Positions 49,463 to 59,225 of a stretch of 64,000 nt of DNA are shown one piece after another. The DNA is from Sulfurisphaera tokodaii str. 7 (GTDB taxonomy: Archaea; Thermoproteota; Thermoprotei_A; Sulfolobales; Sulfolobaceae): assembly GCF_000011205.1 (NCBI RefSeq), contig NC_003106.2:1-64000 (forward strand), given 5' to 3'. A program made the position numbers and the translations under genes. The notes under the pieces were generated by a model. It did no database searches, had not been told where the DNA came from, and was given only the letters and a program-made list of their open reading frames with translations. The stretch's first letter is position 1, and every line of letters begins with the position of its first letter.

Positions 49463-50755
49463 ATGATATGTACGGTAATCCCGATTAATAGATCGGACTT
49501 CACTTTTGAGAGTTCATTTTCCTCGATTGTTAGGACTTATGAGCTATTCCGACCTGAAAAATACGTAATAATTCACGCAAAGTTTAATTCAGTCCACTTG
49601 GAAAAACTGAAATACTTATTCGAAAAATTGAAAGAAAAAGGGAAAAAGATAGAGATGGTAAGTACTGAAAGTATAAGTGATTTTAATAGCTTTAAAAATA
49701 TCATCGATGAAAAAACAAAGGAATGTGAAAAAGTATATCTAGTTCCTACTTCCGGAGCTAACATAATAGCTGTATTTCTCGCTTTATTGAGTAAGGAAAA
49801 TCAGAGGTATCAACTAGTTAACTACATATTTTCCTTTGGTCCATGGACTCATTTCTATTACCCATTTGTGCCCAGAGATCTTGAAGTAGCCTATACACTT
49901 GAAGGCAAAATAACTAATAAACCTTCTCTAGATCTGAACCTTGATCCCTATCTGGAAAGGAATGAGTTTGTTAGGAATATACAGATGTTTGCCCTTAAAA
50001 TTAATAAGAAATTTGACAGCTGTAGAGAGATGAGCCTTAAAGTCAACGGAGTAGATATACTAAGGACTTGGAGTGTAAATTATCATGAGACGGTAAAGTT
50101 ACTTAATAAGCACGTCTTTTCTAATGAGGATGTAAGTGAAGCCTTACTTAAACTTTCTGGAGCCTATGACATTCTCGTTGAAGGGAAAAAGCTAGAAGAA
50201 GTCTCCTATGGCAGAACTGTAGTAATCGACACCAACCTTATCTATTTCGGAATTCACACTCATGAGATTAGGGATTTGGCTATACCATATTGTGCAGATG
50301 ATGAGATACTTCGTAGTGTAAATAAAAAGGATAATCCTATTAGCTATATTATTTTCTATGTTTACCAAGCTCTTCTACAGAGGAGTAAAATTATACCCAG
50401 TAAACTTACTATTTGTGATGTTGCAATTCCAAAGATAGAACCGGATTTAATAAAAGGTGCACTGGTCATAACTAACGATAAGAACGCGTTTGAAAGATGG
50501 AAAGAACTCAGCTTAAGGTCTTATGCTGAAGTAGAATACGCTGAACTAGATAAAAGCAATAGGAGGAATAGTTTTGCCGAAGTTACTAGTGTTATCTTTA
50601 ACATGGTTTCCTTATTGAAGCTTATGCACGAGAAAATACCGCAAAGTTATAAAAACTCCATGTTGAAACTCGATATTGTAGAAATATGTTGTAATAAAAC
50701 GTGGTGCATAGATGTTTTAAAAGCGAATAAAAGTGATGACCAGAAAACTACCTAA
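49463..50755 (+). CDS. Probable CARF-PIN protein, candidate cyclic-oligoadenylate effector
   Basis: A 430-residue protein in two parts. The first 160 residues are a Rossmann-like CARF domain: a hydrophobic first strand (MICTVIPINRSDF) and the ligand-loop-like VYLVPTSGANIIAVFLALLS. The C-terminal part looks like a PIN nuclease: VVIDTNLIYFGIH with Asp256, later ALVITNDKNAFERW with Asp339, and acidic residues between. PIN domains are among the effectors known to be joined to CARF. Here it would be an RNase switched on by the Cas10 product, parallel to Csx1. It stands alone downstream of the type I-A operon with a TATAAACATT promoter element. PIN assignment is moderately sure, CARF assignment likewise. 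Confidence 0.65.
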   Translation: MICTVIPINRSDFTFESSFSSIVRTYELFRPEKYVIIHAKFNSVHLEKLKYLFEKLKEKGKKIEMVSTESISDFNSFKNIIDEKTKECEKVYLVPTSGANIIAVFLALLSKENQRYQLVNYIFSFGPWTHFYYPFVPRDLEVAYTLEGKITNKPSLDLNLDPYLERNEFVRNIQMFALKINKKFDSCREMSLKVNGVDILRTWSVNYHETVKLLNKHVFSNEDVSEALLKLSGAYDILVEGKKLEEVSYGRTVVIDTNLIYFGIHTHEIRDLAIPYCADDEILRSVNKKDNPISYIIFYVYQALLQRSKIIPSKLTICDVAIPKIEPDLIKGALVITNDKNAFERWKELSLRSYAEVEYAELDKSNRRNSFAEVTSVIFNMVSLLKLMHEKIPQSYKNSMLKLDIVEICCNKTWCIDVLKANKSDDQKTT

Positions 50756-50887
50756 CTAGTATTTCACTTATAACCGTTTGTACCTACACTTTTATTCATA
50801 ATTGAGTGTAGGACTTAGTCTAAACCACCTATTGTTAGGTGGGTCACAGGACTCCTTATAAGCTTAAAGCACCAGACTCATATCTAT

Positions 50888-51204
50888 GGACTGTTCTCAA
50901 ACAGTCATCAAATTCGATAATTGTTTATAAAAATATTAGAGTATTTATAAAAATGGTTTTTCTATATGATTCACTAGAAAGAGCTAAGCGTAAAGAGTAT
51001 ATACTAATTTACAAAGCATTTATGTGTAAAGGTTATTATATCCTTCTTAGGTAGCTAATATATATAAGGTTATATATCCTCGCTTCTTGAAAATATATCA
51101 TCCTTAAATAGGGTTAATTTAAAGATGAGTAAACAATAATAATAATAATTTGATATAATATTACAAATATTTATCGAATTTCATGGCTGCATGAGAACAG
51201 TCCC
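50888..51204. mobile_element. MITE-like relative of the IS1-like element
   Basis: The left end GGACTGTTCTCAAACAGTCA and right end TGCATGAGAACAGTCCC, with TTTATCGAATTTCATGG before it, match the terminal repeats of the IS at 61832-63004. The 317-bp interior has no transposase. It is a non-autonomous derivative. The short open frame starting at 50839 crosses its left boundary and is not a real gene. Confidence 0.7.
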
Positions 51205-51474
51205 AAGCATAGTATCAGCTAAGATTGTCACGCTAGAGTGTTCAATACATAATAAATATAATTTGCTTTATAAACAAAATTTTCATATAAAAAATAAATA
51301 TTAAAAACCTAAATGGCATAATAATACTTAAGGGGAATTAAGCCTAGGGAGTATTTTTTCCTCTACTGCGAGAAAGACCAAACTTTTTTGTACATTTTGC
51401 TTATTTATGCTTTAATTTCTTTTGGCAATGCTCTTTATAAAAATTCTAGATCTAAAGTAAATTAGTCATAGCAG

Positions 51475-51870
51475 TTAAAATTTCCTATTTGCGTTGAGCA
51501 AATCGAAGTCCGTATCGTTAGAATAAATTATGTCAATCCCTAATCTTTTCATTTGGGATAATATTACTGCATCGTCCCAAAGTTTATAACTTAATTTTAA
51601 TTCCTGAAGAATCTTTATTCCATTAACAATATCTTCCCACCTCGTATCTACAATATTAATCCCCGATTGCTGGAGGTAATTAACAAACATCGGAATTACT
51701 TCAGCTTTTTTCCTCCTTTCTAGATGTGATAATACTTGAGAAATTATAAGAGTCGAAGAGTAAGCATCTTCTACTTCTGCAGTCTTTAATAACTCTTTTG
51801 CTCTCTCACCATAGGAAGGGTCAGAAAAAAGGACATAGATAAATACGTTAGAATCAATCATTATCTTCAA
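51475..51870 (-). CDS. vapC: VapC toxin, PIN-domain RNase
   Basis: A complete 131-residue PIN domain: IMIDSNVFIYVLF with the first Asp, a middle acidic region, LWDDAVILSQMKRLG, and YSNDTDFDLL at the end. Its start overlaps the end of the AbrB-type antitoxin gene by 17 bases. It should be an RNA-cleaving toxin held by VapB. Confidence 0.87.
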   Translation of the reverse strand: MKIMIDSNVFIYVLFSDPSYGERAKELLKTAEVEDAYSSTLIISQVLSHLERRKKAEVIPMFVNYLQQSGINIVDTRWEDIVNGIKILQELKLSYKLWDDAVILSQMKRLGIDIIYSNDTDFDLLNANRKF

Positions 51871-52108
51871 ATCCTAATGCCTCCTCAATCTCCTCAATTT
51901 CAACCTTCTCCTTCCCTGCTATTCCGTAAATGTCGTCCACGCTTATTCTTTTCACTTTAATTACTATCTTTCCGTCTTTCTCCAAATCAACTTCAACTTT
52001 GCTTCCCTCTTTTAAGTTTAATTTCTCCCTAATTTGTTTCGGTATTATAACTCTCCCCCTTTCATCAACTGTAACAATATATCCCATAAGATAATTTTGT
52101 ATTCCCAT
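51854..52108 (-). CDS. vapB: VapB antitoxin with AbrB/SpoVT fold
   Basis: Eighty-four residues from ATG 52108, or 77 from ATG 52087. The second start gives the more usual beginning (MGYIVTVDERGRVIIPKQI). The N-terminal AbrB domain binds DNA, and the acidic tail (EKVEIEEIEEALGFEDND) binds the toxin. It is transcribed just before vapC. Confidence 0.87.
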   Translation of the reverse strand: MGIQNYLMGYIVTVDERGRVIIPKQIREKLNLKEGSKVEVDLEKDGKIVIKVKRISVDDIYGIAGKEKVEIEEIEEALGFEDND

Positions 52109-52271
52109 TTTAAAAATTTTCCTTAGTTAGAAATCTATTTCGTGATAGCTCTTATATTTTCATGCTGACTTTCTTATCATCCTGGAAGATTGAGGTTTTC
52201 CTTCCAGAGTGGTTCTACTAACTAGCCCCCTATTCCATAATGCTTAAATTCTTTTCATCAAAACTAATATT

Positions 52272-52745
52272 ATGGATAAGGAGCTTGTTGATGCATTTCT
52301 TAAAGTTTATGGAGATGACCTAATATCTTTAGTACTCTTTGGCTCTTATGCTAGGGGAGAACAAAGAAGGGATAGTGATATTGATTTATTGATAGTATTA
52401 AAGGAAATAAAGGATAGGTATGAGGTCATGAGAAAATTTCTCTTAGCAGAGGATATATTAGAAAATACGCTATATCCTAAGCTAAGGGAGAAAGGCTTTG
52501 AACCCTATATCTCCCCAATAATTTACGACGTTAAAACCGCTACAAAATTTCGTCCGTTATATATGTTAATGATATTTGAGGCTAAGATACTTTATGATAG
52601 GGAAGGAATAATGTCTAAGACCTTAGAGAGGATTAGGAGAAGATTAGAAGAATTGGGAGCAAAAAGGGAGAAATTTGGTAGGGGTTATGTAGTGACTTTA
52701 ACCAAGGTTAAGCCTGGAGAGGTAGTAGATTTTGAATTAATTTAG
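52272..52745 (+). CDS. Minimal nucleotidyltransferase (MNT) antitoxin
   Basis: A 157-residue nucleotidyltransferase. The GS motif and two Asp of the active site are in LFGSYARGEQRRDSDIDLLI. It should AMPylate the HEPN partner encoded immediately downstream. That partner lacks a normal start and carries a nonsense codon, so this enzyme may now be orphaned. The gene itself looks intact. Confidence 0.85.
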   Translation: MDKELVDAFLKVYGDDLISLVLFGSYARGEQRRDSDIDLLIVLKEIKDRYEVMRKFLLAEDILENTLYPKLREKGFEPYISPIIYDVKTATKFRPLYMLMIFEAKILYDREGIMSKTLERIRRRLEELGAKREKFGRGYVVTLTKVKPGEVVDFELI

Positions 52746-53161
52746 CTGAAGGACTTCTACAAGAGGCTAGGATAAGGATAACGTATGCGGAACTTGATTT
52801 AAAGGAAAGTAAAGACTTCGCCTTTTGCGTCAGATTGTCACAAGAGGCTGTCGAACTTTCAATAAAAGCAATGCTAAGAGCTTTGCCCATTGAATATTCT
52901 AAAACCCATGATCCGGGGAAGATTCTTGAGGCAAATAAAGATAGACTACCAGAATGGCTAAGGCAAGAACTGAGTAACATAACTTATACTTCTAGGTGGT
53001 TAAGGGCTGAGAGAGAACCCTCAATGTATGGTGACGAGATTGAAGGTATACCTCCCAACTAACTGTATAATGAAAATTACTGCGTTAAAGCGTTAGAAGC
53101 AGCTAAACATGTATTTAACCTAGCAGAAAAACTATTAAATGAGTTTAAGAAACATACTTGA
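52736..53161 (+). pseudogene. HEPN toxin partner with lost start and internal stop
   Basis: The frame reads NLAEGLLQEARIRITYAELD and then FAFCVRLSQEAVELSIKAM, a clear HEPN protein. It overlaps the end of the MNT gene, but no ATG, GTG or TTG is available before the first conserved residues; ATTAATTTAGC stands where an ATG would be expected. A TAA after EGIPPN interrupts the frame, and the natural C-terminus (NENYCVKALEAAKHVFNLAE) follows to a stop at 53161. The internal ATG at 52835 would give only a fragment. Confidence 0.7.
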
Positions 53162-53499
53162 AAAAGACATTTAAAAAGAATTGGAAAATTAGAATTAATA
53201 TTTACACTACTTATATCTAGAGTTCTTACGGTAATTCTAGTTAGTGATGATTATTTAAAATACTATATTAATAAATTAACTATAACCGTTCATAGTCTCG
53301 TCATTGAGCTATTTATATTTCTACAAATTTTTAGCACATAGTAATATGTTATTCCAATATTTATACTCTTTATAAGGAAAGTCATTTAATAAATTTACAT
53401 ACAAATGACTACACTATCTAACTATTTACTGTTAATTACATTAAAAATTCTACACGGGAGCAGAACACACTTTTTAAGTTTTAGCATGAGGTAATATGT
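53162..53499. other. Gene-free AT-rich stretch between HEPN pseudogenes
   Basis: No coding pattern and no recognisable repeat on either strand. TATAAGGAAAG and similar TATA-like pieces occur but cannot be tied to a gene. Confidence 0.4.
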
Positions 53500-53889
53500 G
53501 TGAGGTATAAAGATTGGATAATTCAAGCTGAAGAAGATTTGGATGTTGCAAGAGTTCTCTTAGACGCAGAGAAGTATTTTGCAGTAGCTTATTATTCTCA
53601 ACAAGCATCAGAAAAAGCCTTGAAATCGCTATTATTTTTTAGGAAAAGACCCTGGGAAGACTCATTCGCTTACTGAACTTGCTGATATGATAGAGAAGGA
53701 AGGTTTAGAAATTCCGTCAAATGTAAAAGAAAATTTAATGGTTTTATCCCCTCATTTTATTATCTCCAGATATCCAGACGCTTCTAACGGAATTCCGCGA
53801 GGCCATATAATAAAAATATTGTCGAAGATTTATATAAAAGAGCTAAAGAGGTGGTAGATTGGGTAAAATTAGAGGAAAATCGGCAATAG
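53500..53889 (+). pseudogene. HEPN toxin with frameshifts
   Basis: GTG 53500 opens a HEPN frame (RYKDWIIQAEEDLDVARVLL, then YYSQQASEKALKSLLFF). It shifts after a TTTTTTAGG run; the next frame continues GKDPGKTHSLTELADMIEKE through LSPHFIISRYPDASNGIP, and a third frame ends IVEDLYKRAKEVVDWVKLEE at 53889. Two single-base indels thus break it. Its end overlaps the next MNT gene. Confidence 0.7.
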
Positions 53890-54185
53890 AGAGTCAAAGG
53901 AAGATGCTAAATTTAGCTAAGGAAATAGTTGAAAATATATCAAAGGACTTTCCCGATCTACAAGAAGCTTATATTTTCGGCTTTAGAGCTAGGGGAGATT
54001 ACTTAGATACAAGTGATATAGATTTAATATTAGTATTTAAAGGAATTAAAGAGATGAATAGTATAGATGGGATGTACATCGTCTCAAAATATATTAAAGG
54101 CAACGTAGATTATATTGTCGTAGACGAAGAAGAAAAGGAAAGAGTTAAAGATAAGAAACTCTTCTGGAAGAAAGGAGTTTGTTAA
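53859..54185 (+). CDS. MNT nucleotidyltransferase with altered GS motif
   Basis: A 108-residue protein from TTG 53859. The active-site region is YIFGFRARGDYLDTSDIDLI. The two catalytic Asp are present, but the Ser of the usual G-S motif is Phe, which would be expected to weaken nucleotide binding. Its HEPN partner just upstream is frameshifted, so both halves of this pair show decay. Confidence 0.7.
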   Translation: MGKIRGKSAIESQRKMLNLAKEIVENISKDFPDLQEAYIFGFRARGDYLDTSDIDLILVFKGIKEMNSIDGMYIVSKYIKGNVDYIVVDEEEKERVKDKKLFWKKGVC

Positions 54186-54376
54186 TTTCTTATAAATCAA
54201 CGGAAATAAAGGGAGAAAGTCCTAATTTCCCTTATTTATATAGACTATTATTTAAAATATTCTTTAAAATTATTAATAATTGCATAAACATGAAATAGTA
54301 CAAATTCTATAGTAGATATGCCAGGGAATCTTACGGTCAAGAGTTTATAGCAATAGGAACTGACTTCCTAAGGAAG

Positions 54377-54465
54377 TAAAAGTTTTGGACTACGATTCTG
54401 TAATTGGGTGGATTAATTCCCAAAAGGAGAGGGTCTTTCCTAACTTTCGGTACAGATATGAATAC
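54377..54465 (+). pseudogene. Fragment of the gene family found at 55493-55822
   Basis: KVLDYDSVIGWINSQKERVF is encoded here, closely matching KVVDYDSVINWINSQKEKAF at 55565 on. The copy is only about 30 codons long and has no intact ends. The CCCAAAAGGA inside it is part of the coding match and not a CRISPR repeat. Confidence 0.6.
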
Positions 54466-54539
54466 GCGATTCTGTGACTAACTTAATTTTAAAACTTTCA
54501 TGCATTAAGTTTATTATTAGCTGAGAAGAATTTCCTCTT

Positions 54540-54689
54540 ATGAAGAAGAGAGTAATACTACTAGTACCGGAATCGCAGTTAGAAAAGATAGAAAAACTTA
54601 GGAGGGGAGAGATAATAACTTTCGGTAAGTTTAAGGTGATAGTTAGTGGGAGTGAGAGTAAGGATAAAGCTGGAGGCAGTAACGGGTAA
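54540..54689 (+). CDS. 49-aa protein, probable small partner of the following gene
   Basis: ATG 54540 to TAA 54687-54689: MKKRVILLVPESQLEKIEKL followed by a beta-like segment and a Gly/Ser/Lys tail. Its stop lies against the start region of the retropepsin-like gene, suggesting co-translation. It may be a small DNA-binding or antitoxin-like protein. The family is not recognised. Confidence 0.5.
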   Translation: MKKRVILLVPESQLEKIEKLRRGEIITFGKFKVIVSGSESKDKAGGSNG

Positions 54690-55048
54690 AACTGTATTAT
54701 GTTATAGCTCTGCTAAACAGCGGGGCTGAGAGCGAGAGACCAAGCATAGCACTGCCCATGGAAATAGCAGAACAACTTGAACTTGATAAATTAAAGGCAG
54801 AAGCTGCATATTCAGAAGAAGCCACGACGTTAGTTGAAATAAAGCTTTATAGAGATGCAGTAAAGTGTACCTTAATTGATGGTAATGAGGAGCTAACTTC
54901 AACTATTTTAGATGTCGCTGTTGCTGAAGGTTTAACTGAACCTCTACTCTCTGACTCGGCAATCGATGCTTTAAATATTGAAATCCTGAGCTTTAGTAAG
55001 GGGCTTTGGAGGATTAGAGGTGAGAATAAGATTAGGAGGGGTATGTAG
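54683..55048 (+). CDS. Retropepsin-like (clan AA) protein, start unclear, active-site Asp replaced
   Basis: The open frame from 54683 gives KLYYVIALLNSGAESERPSI and later IDALNIEILSFSKGLWRI. This resembles archaeal small aspartic-protease-fold proteins, where ALLDSG carries the catalytic Asp; here it is Asn. No ATG, GTG or TTG occurs before this motif. The first ATG is 54758 and would drop it. So either the start has been lost or an unusual start is used through coupling with the 49-aa gene. It is probably an inactive relic or a non-enzymatic binding protein. Confidence 0.45.
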   Translation, partial: RVKLYYVIALLNSGAESERPSIALPMEIAEQLELDKLKAEAAYSEEATTLVEIKLYRDAVKCTLIDGNEELTSTILDVAVAEGLTEPLLSDSAIDALNIEILSFSKGLWRIRGENKIRRGM

Positions 55049-55492
55049 ATATAAAAGCTGTTTGGGCCAATATTCTTAGCTACGAAGTTTTTCCTAGATC
55101 ATGATTAGTGTGAACATACACTCTGTTTCTACTACTAAGATAGAAGAAATGAGGGAGTAGATAAAACACAAGTTTTATCATTCTGTTTCTAACATTAAGA
55201 CACTATATTACTTACTATGTTAGGAAACTCATCACAACTATACGTTACGTTAAAAATATATAAGGAAATGTCCTCTTACTAATTAAAAATTTCTTTATGA
55301 TAAGCGATAAGACTAGGAAGTAAAAATTAAAAATGTTCACAAATTCACGAAATAAATATTATAATTTTTTATGGTAAGGGATCCCCCTTAAAACTGCTAA
55401 TCAAAAATGTATAAATTTCCCCAAAAGATAAAGCTTTTTAAAGTCTCAATAAGCATAACTGACGAATTATACTAAACTGCGTAAACTAAATT
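55049..55492. other. Gene-free AT-rich stretch
   Basis: About 440 bases without a credible frame. Two imperfect copies of a CTCTGTTTCTA / TTCTGTTTCTA element followed by A-rich DNA occur near 55120 and 55182, perhaps a short local duplication. Confidence 0.35.
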
Positions 55493-55822
55493 ATGGAAAT
55501 AGCAATCTATTGCGGTAAAGCATACAGTTGAACAAACGAGCTTTGCAGTAAACCGCCTAAAGAGATGAAAGTTGTAGATTATGACTCTGTGATCAACTGG
55601 ATTAACTCCCAAAAAGAGAAGGCTTTTCTAATTTTCGGTACTGATGTCAGGGAATTTAGAGGCAAAGGACGCCGTAAAGAATATAAAAAGGAGTTAAAAA
55701 AGATAAAGAATAATTGCATAGAAAAGATTATTGATGAATTATTTAAGATAATAGAAAGTGTACTAAAGGATCTATGTGAATTTCTACCATATTACCCAGC
55801 AATAATCTTAAATGTTCTTTAG
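55493..55822 (+). pseudogene. Small gene of unknown family with an in-frame stop
   Basis: ATG 55493 reads MEIAIYCGKAYS, then TGA, then continues in the same frame as TNELCSKPPKEMKVVDYDSV and on to LPYYPAIILNVL. The segment after ATG 55565 alone is an 85-residue open frame. A second partial copy lies at 54377. Function unknown. Confidence 0.5.
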
Positions 55823-56080
55823 CTAGTGCGAATAGATAGACGGAAAATTCCTAAAAATTCACGATTTCTTAAAAAATACATTTTAAATTTACTCTTCTAT
55901 CTTTTATCTTGATTAGAAACATATATTTGTGTGTATGCTCATAGAAACTATAAAATATGGCAATTTTCCTAAATTGTAGTATCTAACTAAGTCTTATTTC
56001 TTCATGAAGAAAGACGTTAAATTAAGATCAAGAAAAGAAAATAAATAGCTTAGATTTATGTTATGATGTTGCTGTCTAGA

Positions 56081-57107
56081 TTACGGTACTAATATTGCTC
56101 TTCCAGCTATTTTTCCACTCTTAAGCATTTCTAATGCTTTATTTGCCTCCTCTAACCTAAACATTTGCGTTCTTAATTTCACTTTTTCTCTTGCATATAA
56201 TTCAACTAATTCTGCTAACTCATTATATGTCCCCACTAAATTCCCTATAACACTTATTTCTCTACTGATGAAATCCAGTGTCGTATTAGTAAATTCTCCA
56301 CCATAACCCACAATGGAATATATTCCTCCTTTTTTAATCATCCTTATAGCGTTCTTAGGTGTACCATGCTCACCTACAAAATCCAGTACTGCATCTGCCC
56401 CCTCATTATTAGTCAACTTTAATACCTCATTAACTCCTCCATCAGCTCCAGCTATTACTCCTTCATCAGCTCCCAATTCCTTAGCTAATTTAATCCTATC
56501 CTCACTAACATCAACAGCTATTATTGTTGCCGGCGTTATTGCCTTTAATATCTGTACTGCTATATGCCCCAATCCTCCTATTCCTATCACTACCACCTTA
56601 CTGTCGGGATCTAGTTTTAATTTCTTTACTGCGTGATACGCTGTTAACCCAGCATCTGCTAATGGTGCCATTGGTGTTGGGTCTACATTTTTAGGCAATT
56701 TTATAGCTGAATAAGCTGATGTCTTTAAATACTCAGCATAACCTCCATCAGTCCCATCAAGCCCTGGGAACTTACCGTTAGGACAATGCATATCATTCCC
56801 AGCCCTACATGCTTTGCAGTGCCTACAAGTTATGTAGGGATGTAGGATTACCGGGTCTCCTTTACTTAACCAATCCACAGCACTACCAACTTCCTCAATT
56901 ATTCCTACATTTTCATGCCCAATGGTGAAGGGTAATTTTGGATTAAATACATCCTTTCCAAATTCCCTCTTGTATATGTAAATCAGTTCTGCAAACCCCC
57001 GCACCCTTTATTCTTACTATAATATCATAAGGCCCAGTTATTTTTGGATAATCTACTTCATCTAATTGTAAGGGTGCATTATATTCATGAATTCTAACTG
57101 CCTTCAC
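56081..57107 (-). pseudogene. Zinc-dependent NAD alcohol dehydrogenase, frameshifted
   Basis: From GTG 57107 the frame gives MKAVRIHEYNAPLQLDEVDY and GAGVCRTDLHIQEGIW, the standard MDR alcohol dehydrogenase N-terminus with the catalytic-zinc Cys. After one extra base in an AAAGG run near 56957 the frame shifts and continues DVFNPKLPFTIGHENVGIIE, the structural-zinc loop CRHCKACRAGNDMHC, and the Rossmann GIGGLGHIAVQ. The 307-residue frame from 57004 lacks the catalytic Cys and cannot be active. The start overlaps the end of the DUF59 gene by 14 bases. This may be a real mutation or a base-calling error. Confidence 0.8.
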
Positions 57108-57552
57108 GTTTCATCCTCTCCTCAGCTAATAATTTACACATTTCTCCAGTTATACCTAAGGATAATCTTACTAGCTTGTCCGATCTGTTTTTCGGACTCA
57201 TTCCCCTTTCAAATCTTTGGTAAAATCTCTTCTTCAAATCATCATAAAGATCTTTCATGGTTTCATCTTTATAACATTCGTCAAATTTTAGCCCTTTATT
57301 TATACATTTTGTTAATTTTTCACTATCATGATGGTCTATGACCTCTATATCAATAATTTCGTATTTACTCTTTAATTTTTCTCTTAAATCCTCTAGGATC
57401 ATGTATAGGAATGTTGGGGGACACCAAAAGGTAGGTGGAGAGAGTACTACCCTTATCCTATTTTCTCCTTCCTCTACTTGTTTAACAAATCCTAGATCGA
57501 CTATTGAGCTTAGAGTCTCTGGGTCTATAACATTTTTAAGGATTTCACTCAT
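57094..57552 (-). CDS. DUF59/MIP18-type iron-sulfur assembly protein
   Basis: A 152-residue protein. LKNVIDPETLSSIVDLGFVK is the DUF59 start, followed by RVVLSPPTFWCPPTFLYMI with the conserved Cys. Such proteins help mature Fe-S enzymes and are frequent in oxygenase and dehydrogenase clusters. Its C-terminal 80 residues are an extension beyond the core domain. It lies upstream of and overlaps the alcohol dehydrogenase gene. It looks intact. Confidence 0.8.
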   Translation of the reverse strand: MSEILKNVIDPETLSSIVDLGFVKQVEEGENRIRVVLSPPTFWCPPTFLYMILEDLREKLKSKYEIIDIEVIDHHDSEKLTKCINKGLKFDECYKDETMKDLYDDLKKRFYQRFERGMSPKNRSDKLVRLSLGITGEMCKLLAEERMKREGS

Positions 57553-57913
57553 TTAATACACCTCACTATGGTTATAACTAGGGTTGTTAGAGACATAATA
57601 TGAGGCATTTCTTTGCGTGGTACAGATAAGGATAGGGGATGCAAATTAGACCTCATTTAATACACCATCTCTTTACTTAGCTTAACCTCAAGAACTTTAG
57701 CCCTACTTTTAATATCATCATTTAATGTTTTCATAATCTCATTAACATCTATTCCCCACAGTTTTGCAGCGTTTTCGTACAGTATTTTCTTCTTTATATC
57801 TAAAGTTAGTTGAACTCCGTATTCCTTTTCTATATCTGGTGGTAATTCGAATTTAATGAAGTCCTCTATTATCCATTTGGGATTCCATATTGCATACTGA
57901 CCTCCTCCTCGCC

Positions 57914-59225
57914 CTAAAGGGCGAGGGTTCCCTTAGGGCGGTTCATAGGTTTGTGGTTTACCACCTTCATCCTCACAACTTCATAGCTAGTGGGTGCGTA
58001 AAGCACCCACCCCGCTCCGTTCGTCCAGCGGTAGACCACGGGCTGGATCTTCAGTCCGTTACCCCTATCCCTCACTGGGAGTTGCCCTCCACTCCCAGAT
58101 CCTAGGGACTCGGGGATATGTAGGATATTTATCGCTCCATTCAGGTCTGCGTTTATCACTTTCCCTATGCGGGGACACTTAAATAGGCCGCGTTTAACAC
58201 GCCCACTTTCGTGGGCTTCCCCGCATAGGGAGCACGTCTTAGAAGTATAAGATTCATCCACTTTAACAACCCTAATTCCTAGTTCTTCCCCAATCTCCTC
58301 AAAACGCTTAATAACGTACCTGTAGTTCCAGAAGTTTACAGTGAGTTTATTACCGTGGTTCCTATTAATCTCTTTAGGATAACCTATAACAACCTCGCTT
58401 ACCCGTTTGTCCTTCAACAGCTCCACTACTTTCCTAACCATACTGTTTAAAGCGTGTTTGAGGAACCTACTCCTATTCTCGTAGAGGAGTTTCAGCTTCT
58501 TGCTCCTATTCTGCTTATGCCTCGCTAAGGTCTTCTGAACGATTCGTATCTTCTTGCTATAATACTCATACTGTGAAAGAACACTACCACCCTTGAAAAG
58601 GTACCAACTACCATCTTCTACGTAAACTGTTGCTAAATTGATGATTCCTAAATCAACAGAAGCCCTCAGGTTGCCCTCAACTTTCGTTTCACTTTCAACC
58701 TCCACTGGAATATGAGCATACCAACTCCTCTTAGCTTCGTTGTAAATTATTTCTAATCTACCTTGTTTCCCGTGCCACTTGAGTTTCCCCTTAAACCTCA
58801 GAGAGAGTTTGAAGTCCTTCAAATAGATGATCCTCTTGTTCTCATCCACCTCATAACGATCGTTCCTAATGATTAGGATTAGTTTATATTTTCCACTTTT
58901 ATCTTTCCAATACCCTTGGAGGTCTTGGTTTAAACCACTTTGGTAATTTTCCCTCATTCTTCTCTTCGATTAGGGAGAAGAAGCTTCTCCAGTCCTCAGC
59001 GTTCTTTCTAGCAACTTGTTGAACGTTAACCTTTAACACGTGTTTGTACTTCTCGTACACCTCCTTTTCTGTCTTAGCAAAGTCTACTCTCTCCCCTTCC
59101 TTGAACTGTTGCATCCTTAACCAGTTCACTTCGTTCCAACACTTCGCTGTGGTAATAGCCAACTCCTTCAGTCTTTCGTGGGTTTGCTTGTCTACTATTA
59201 GTTTAACTACGTTAGTCCTCTTCAC
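57914..59225 (-). pseudogene. tnpB: TnpB RNA-guided nuclease of the IS, frameshifted
   Basis: The N-terminal part starts at ATG 59225 (MKRTNVVKLIVDKQTHERL) and the rest continues in another frame to 57914; the two meet near 58915. RuvC residues are in SVDLGIINLATV, EVVIGYPKE and INADLNGAINIL. The zinc ribbon has CSLCG and one more Cys (LFKCPRIGK); the fourth Cys is missing because CP-x-CG has become CPRIG. The stop codon lies in the right-end hairpin. Frameshift plus Cys loss make it non-functional as read. Confidence 0.8.

Noticed and set aside
50839-51054. A 71-codon plus-strand frame
   Set aside because: It crosses the left end of the MITE-like element and has no protein-like pattern.
54410-54432. 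ATTCCCAAAAGGAGAGG resembles the CRISPR repeat
   Set aside because: The match is part of a coding fragment (WINSQKER) whose paralogue at 55590 has the same residues with different bases. Coincidence.
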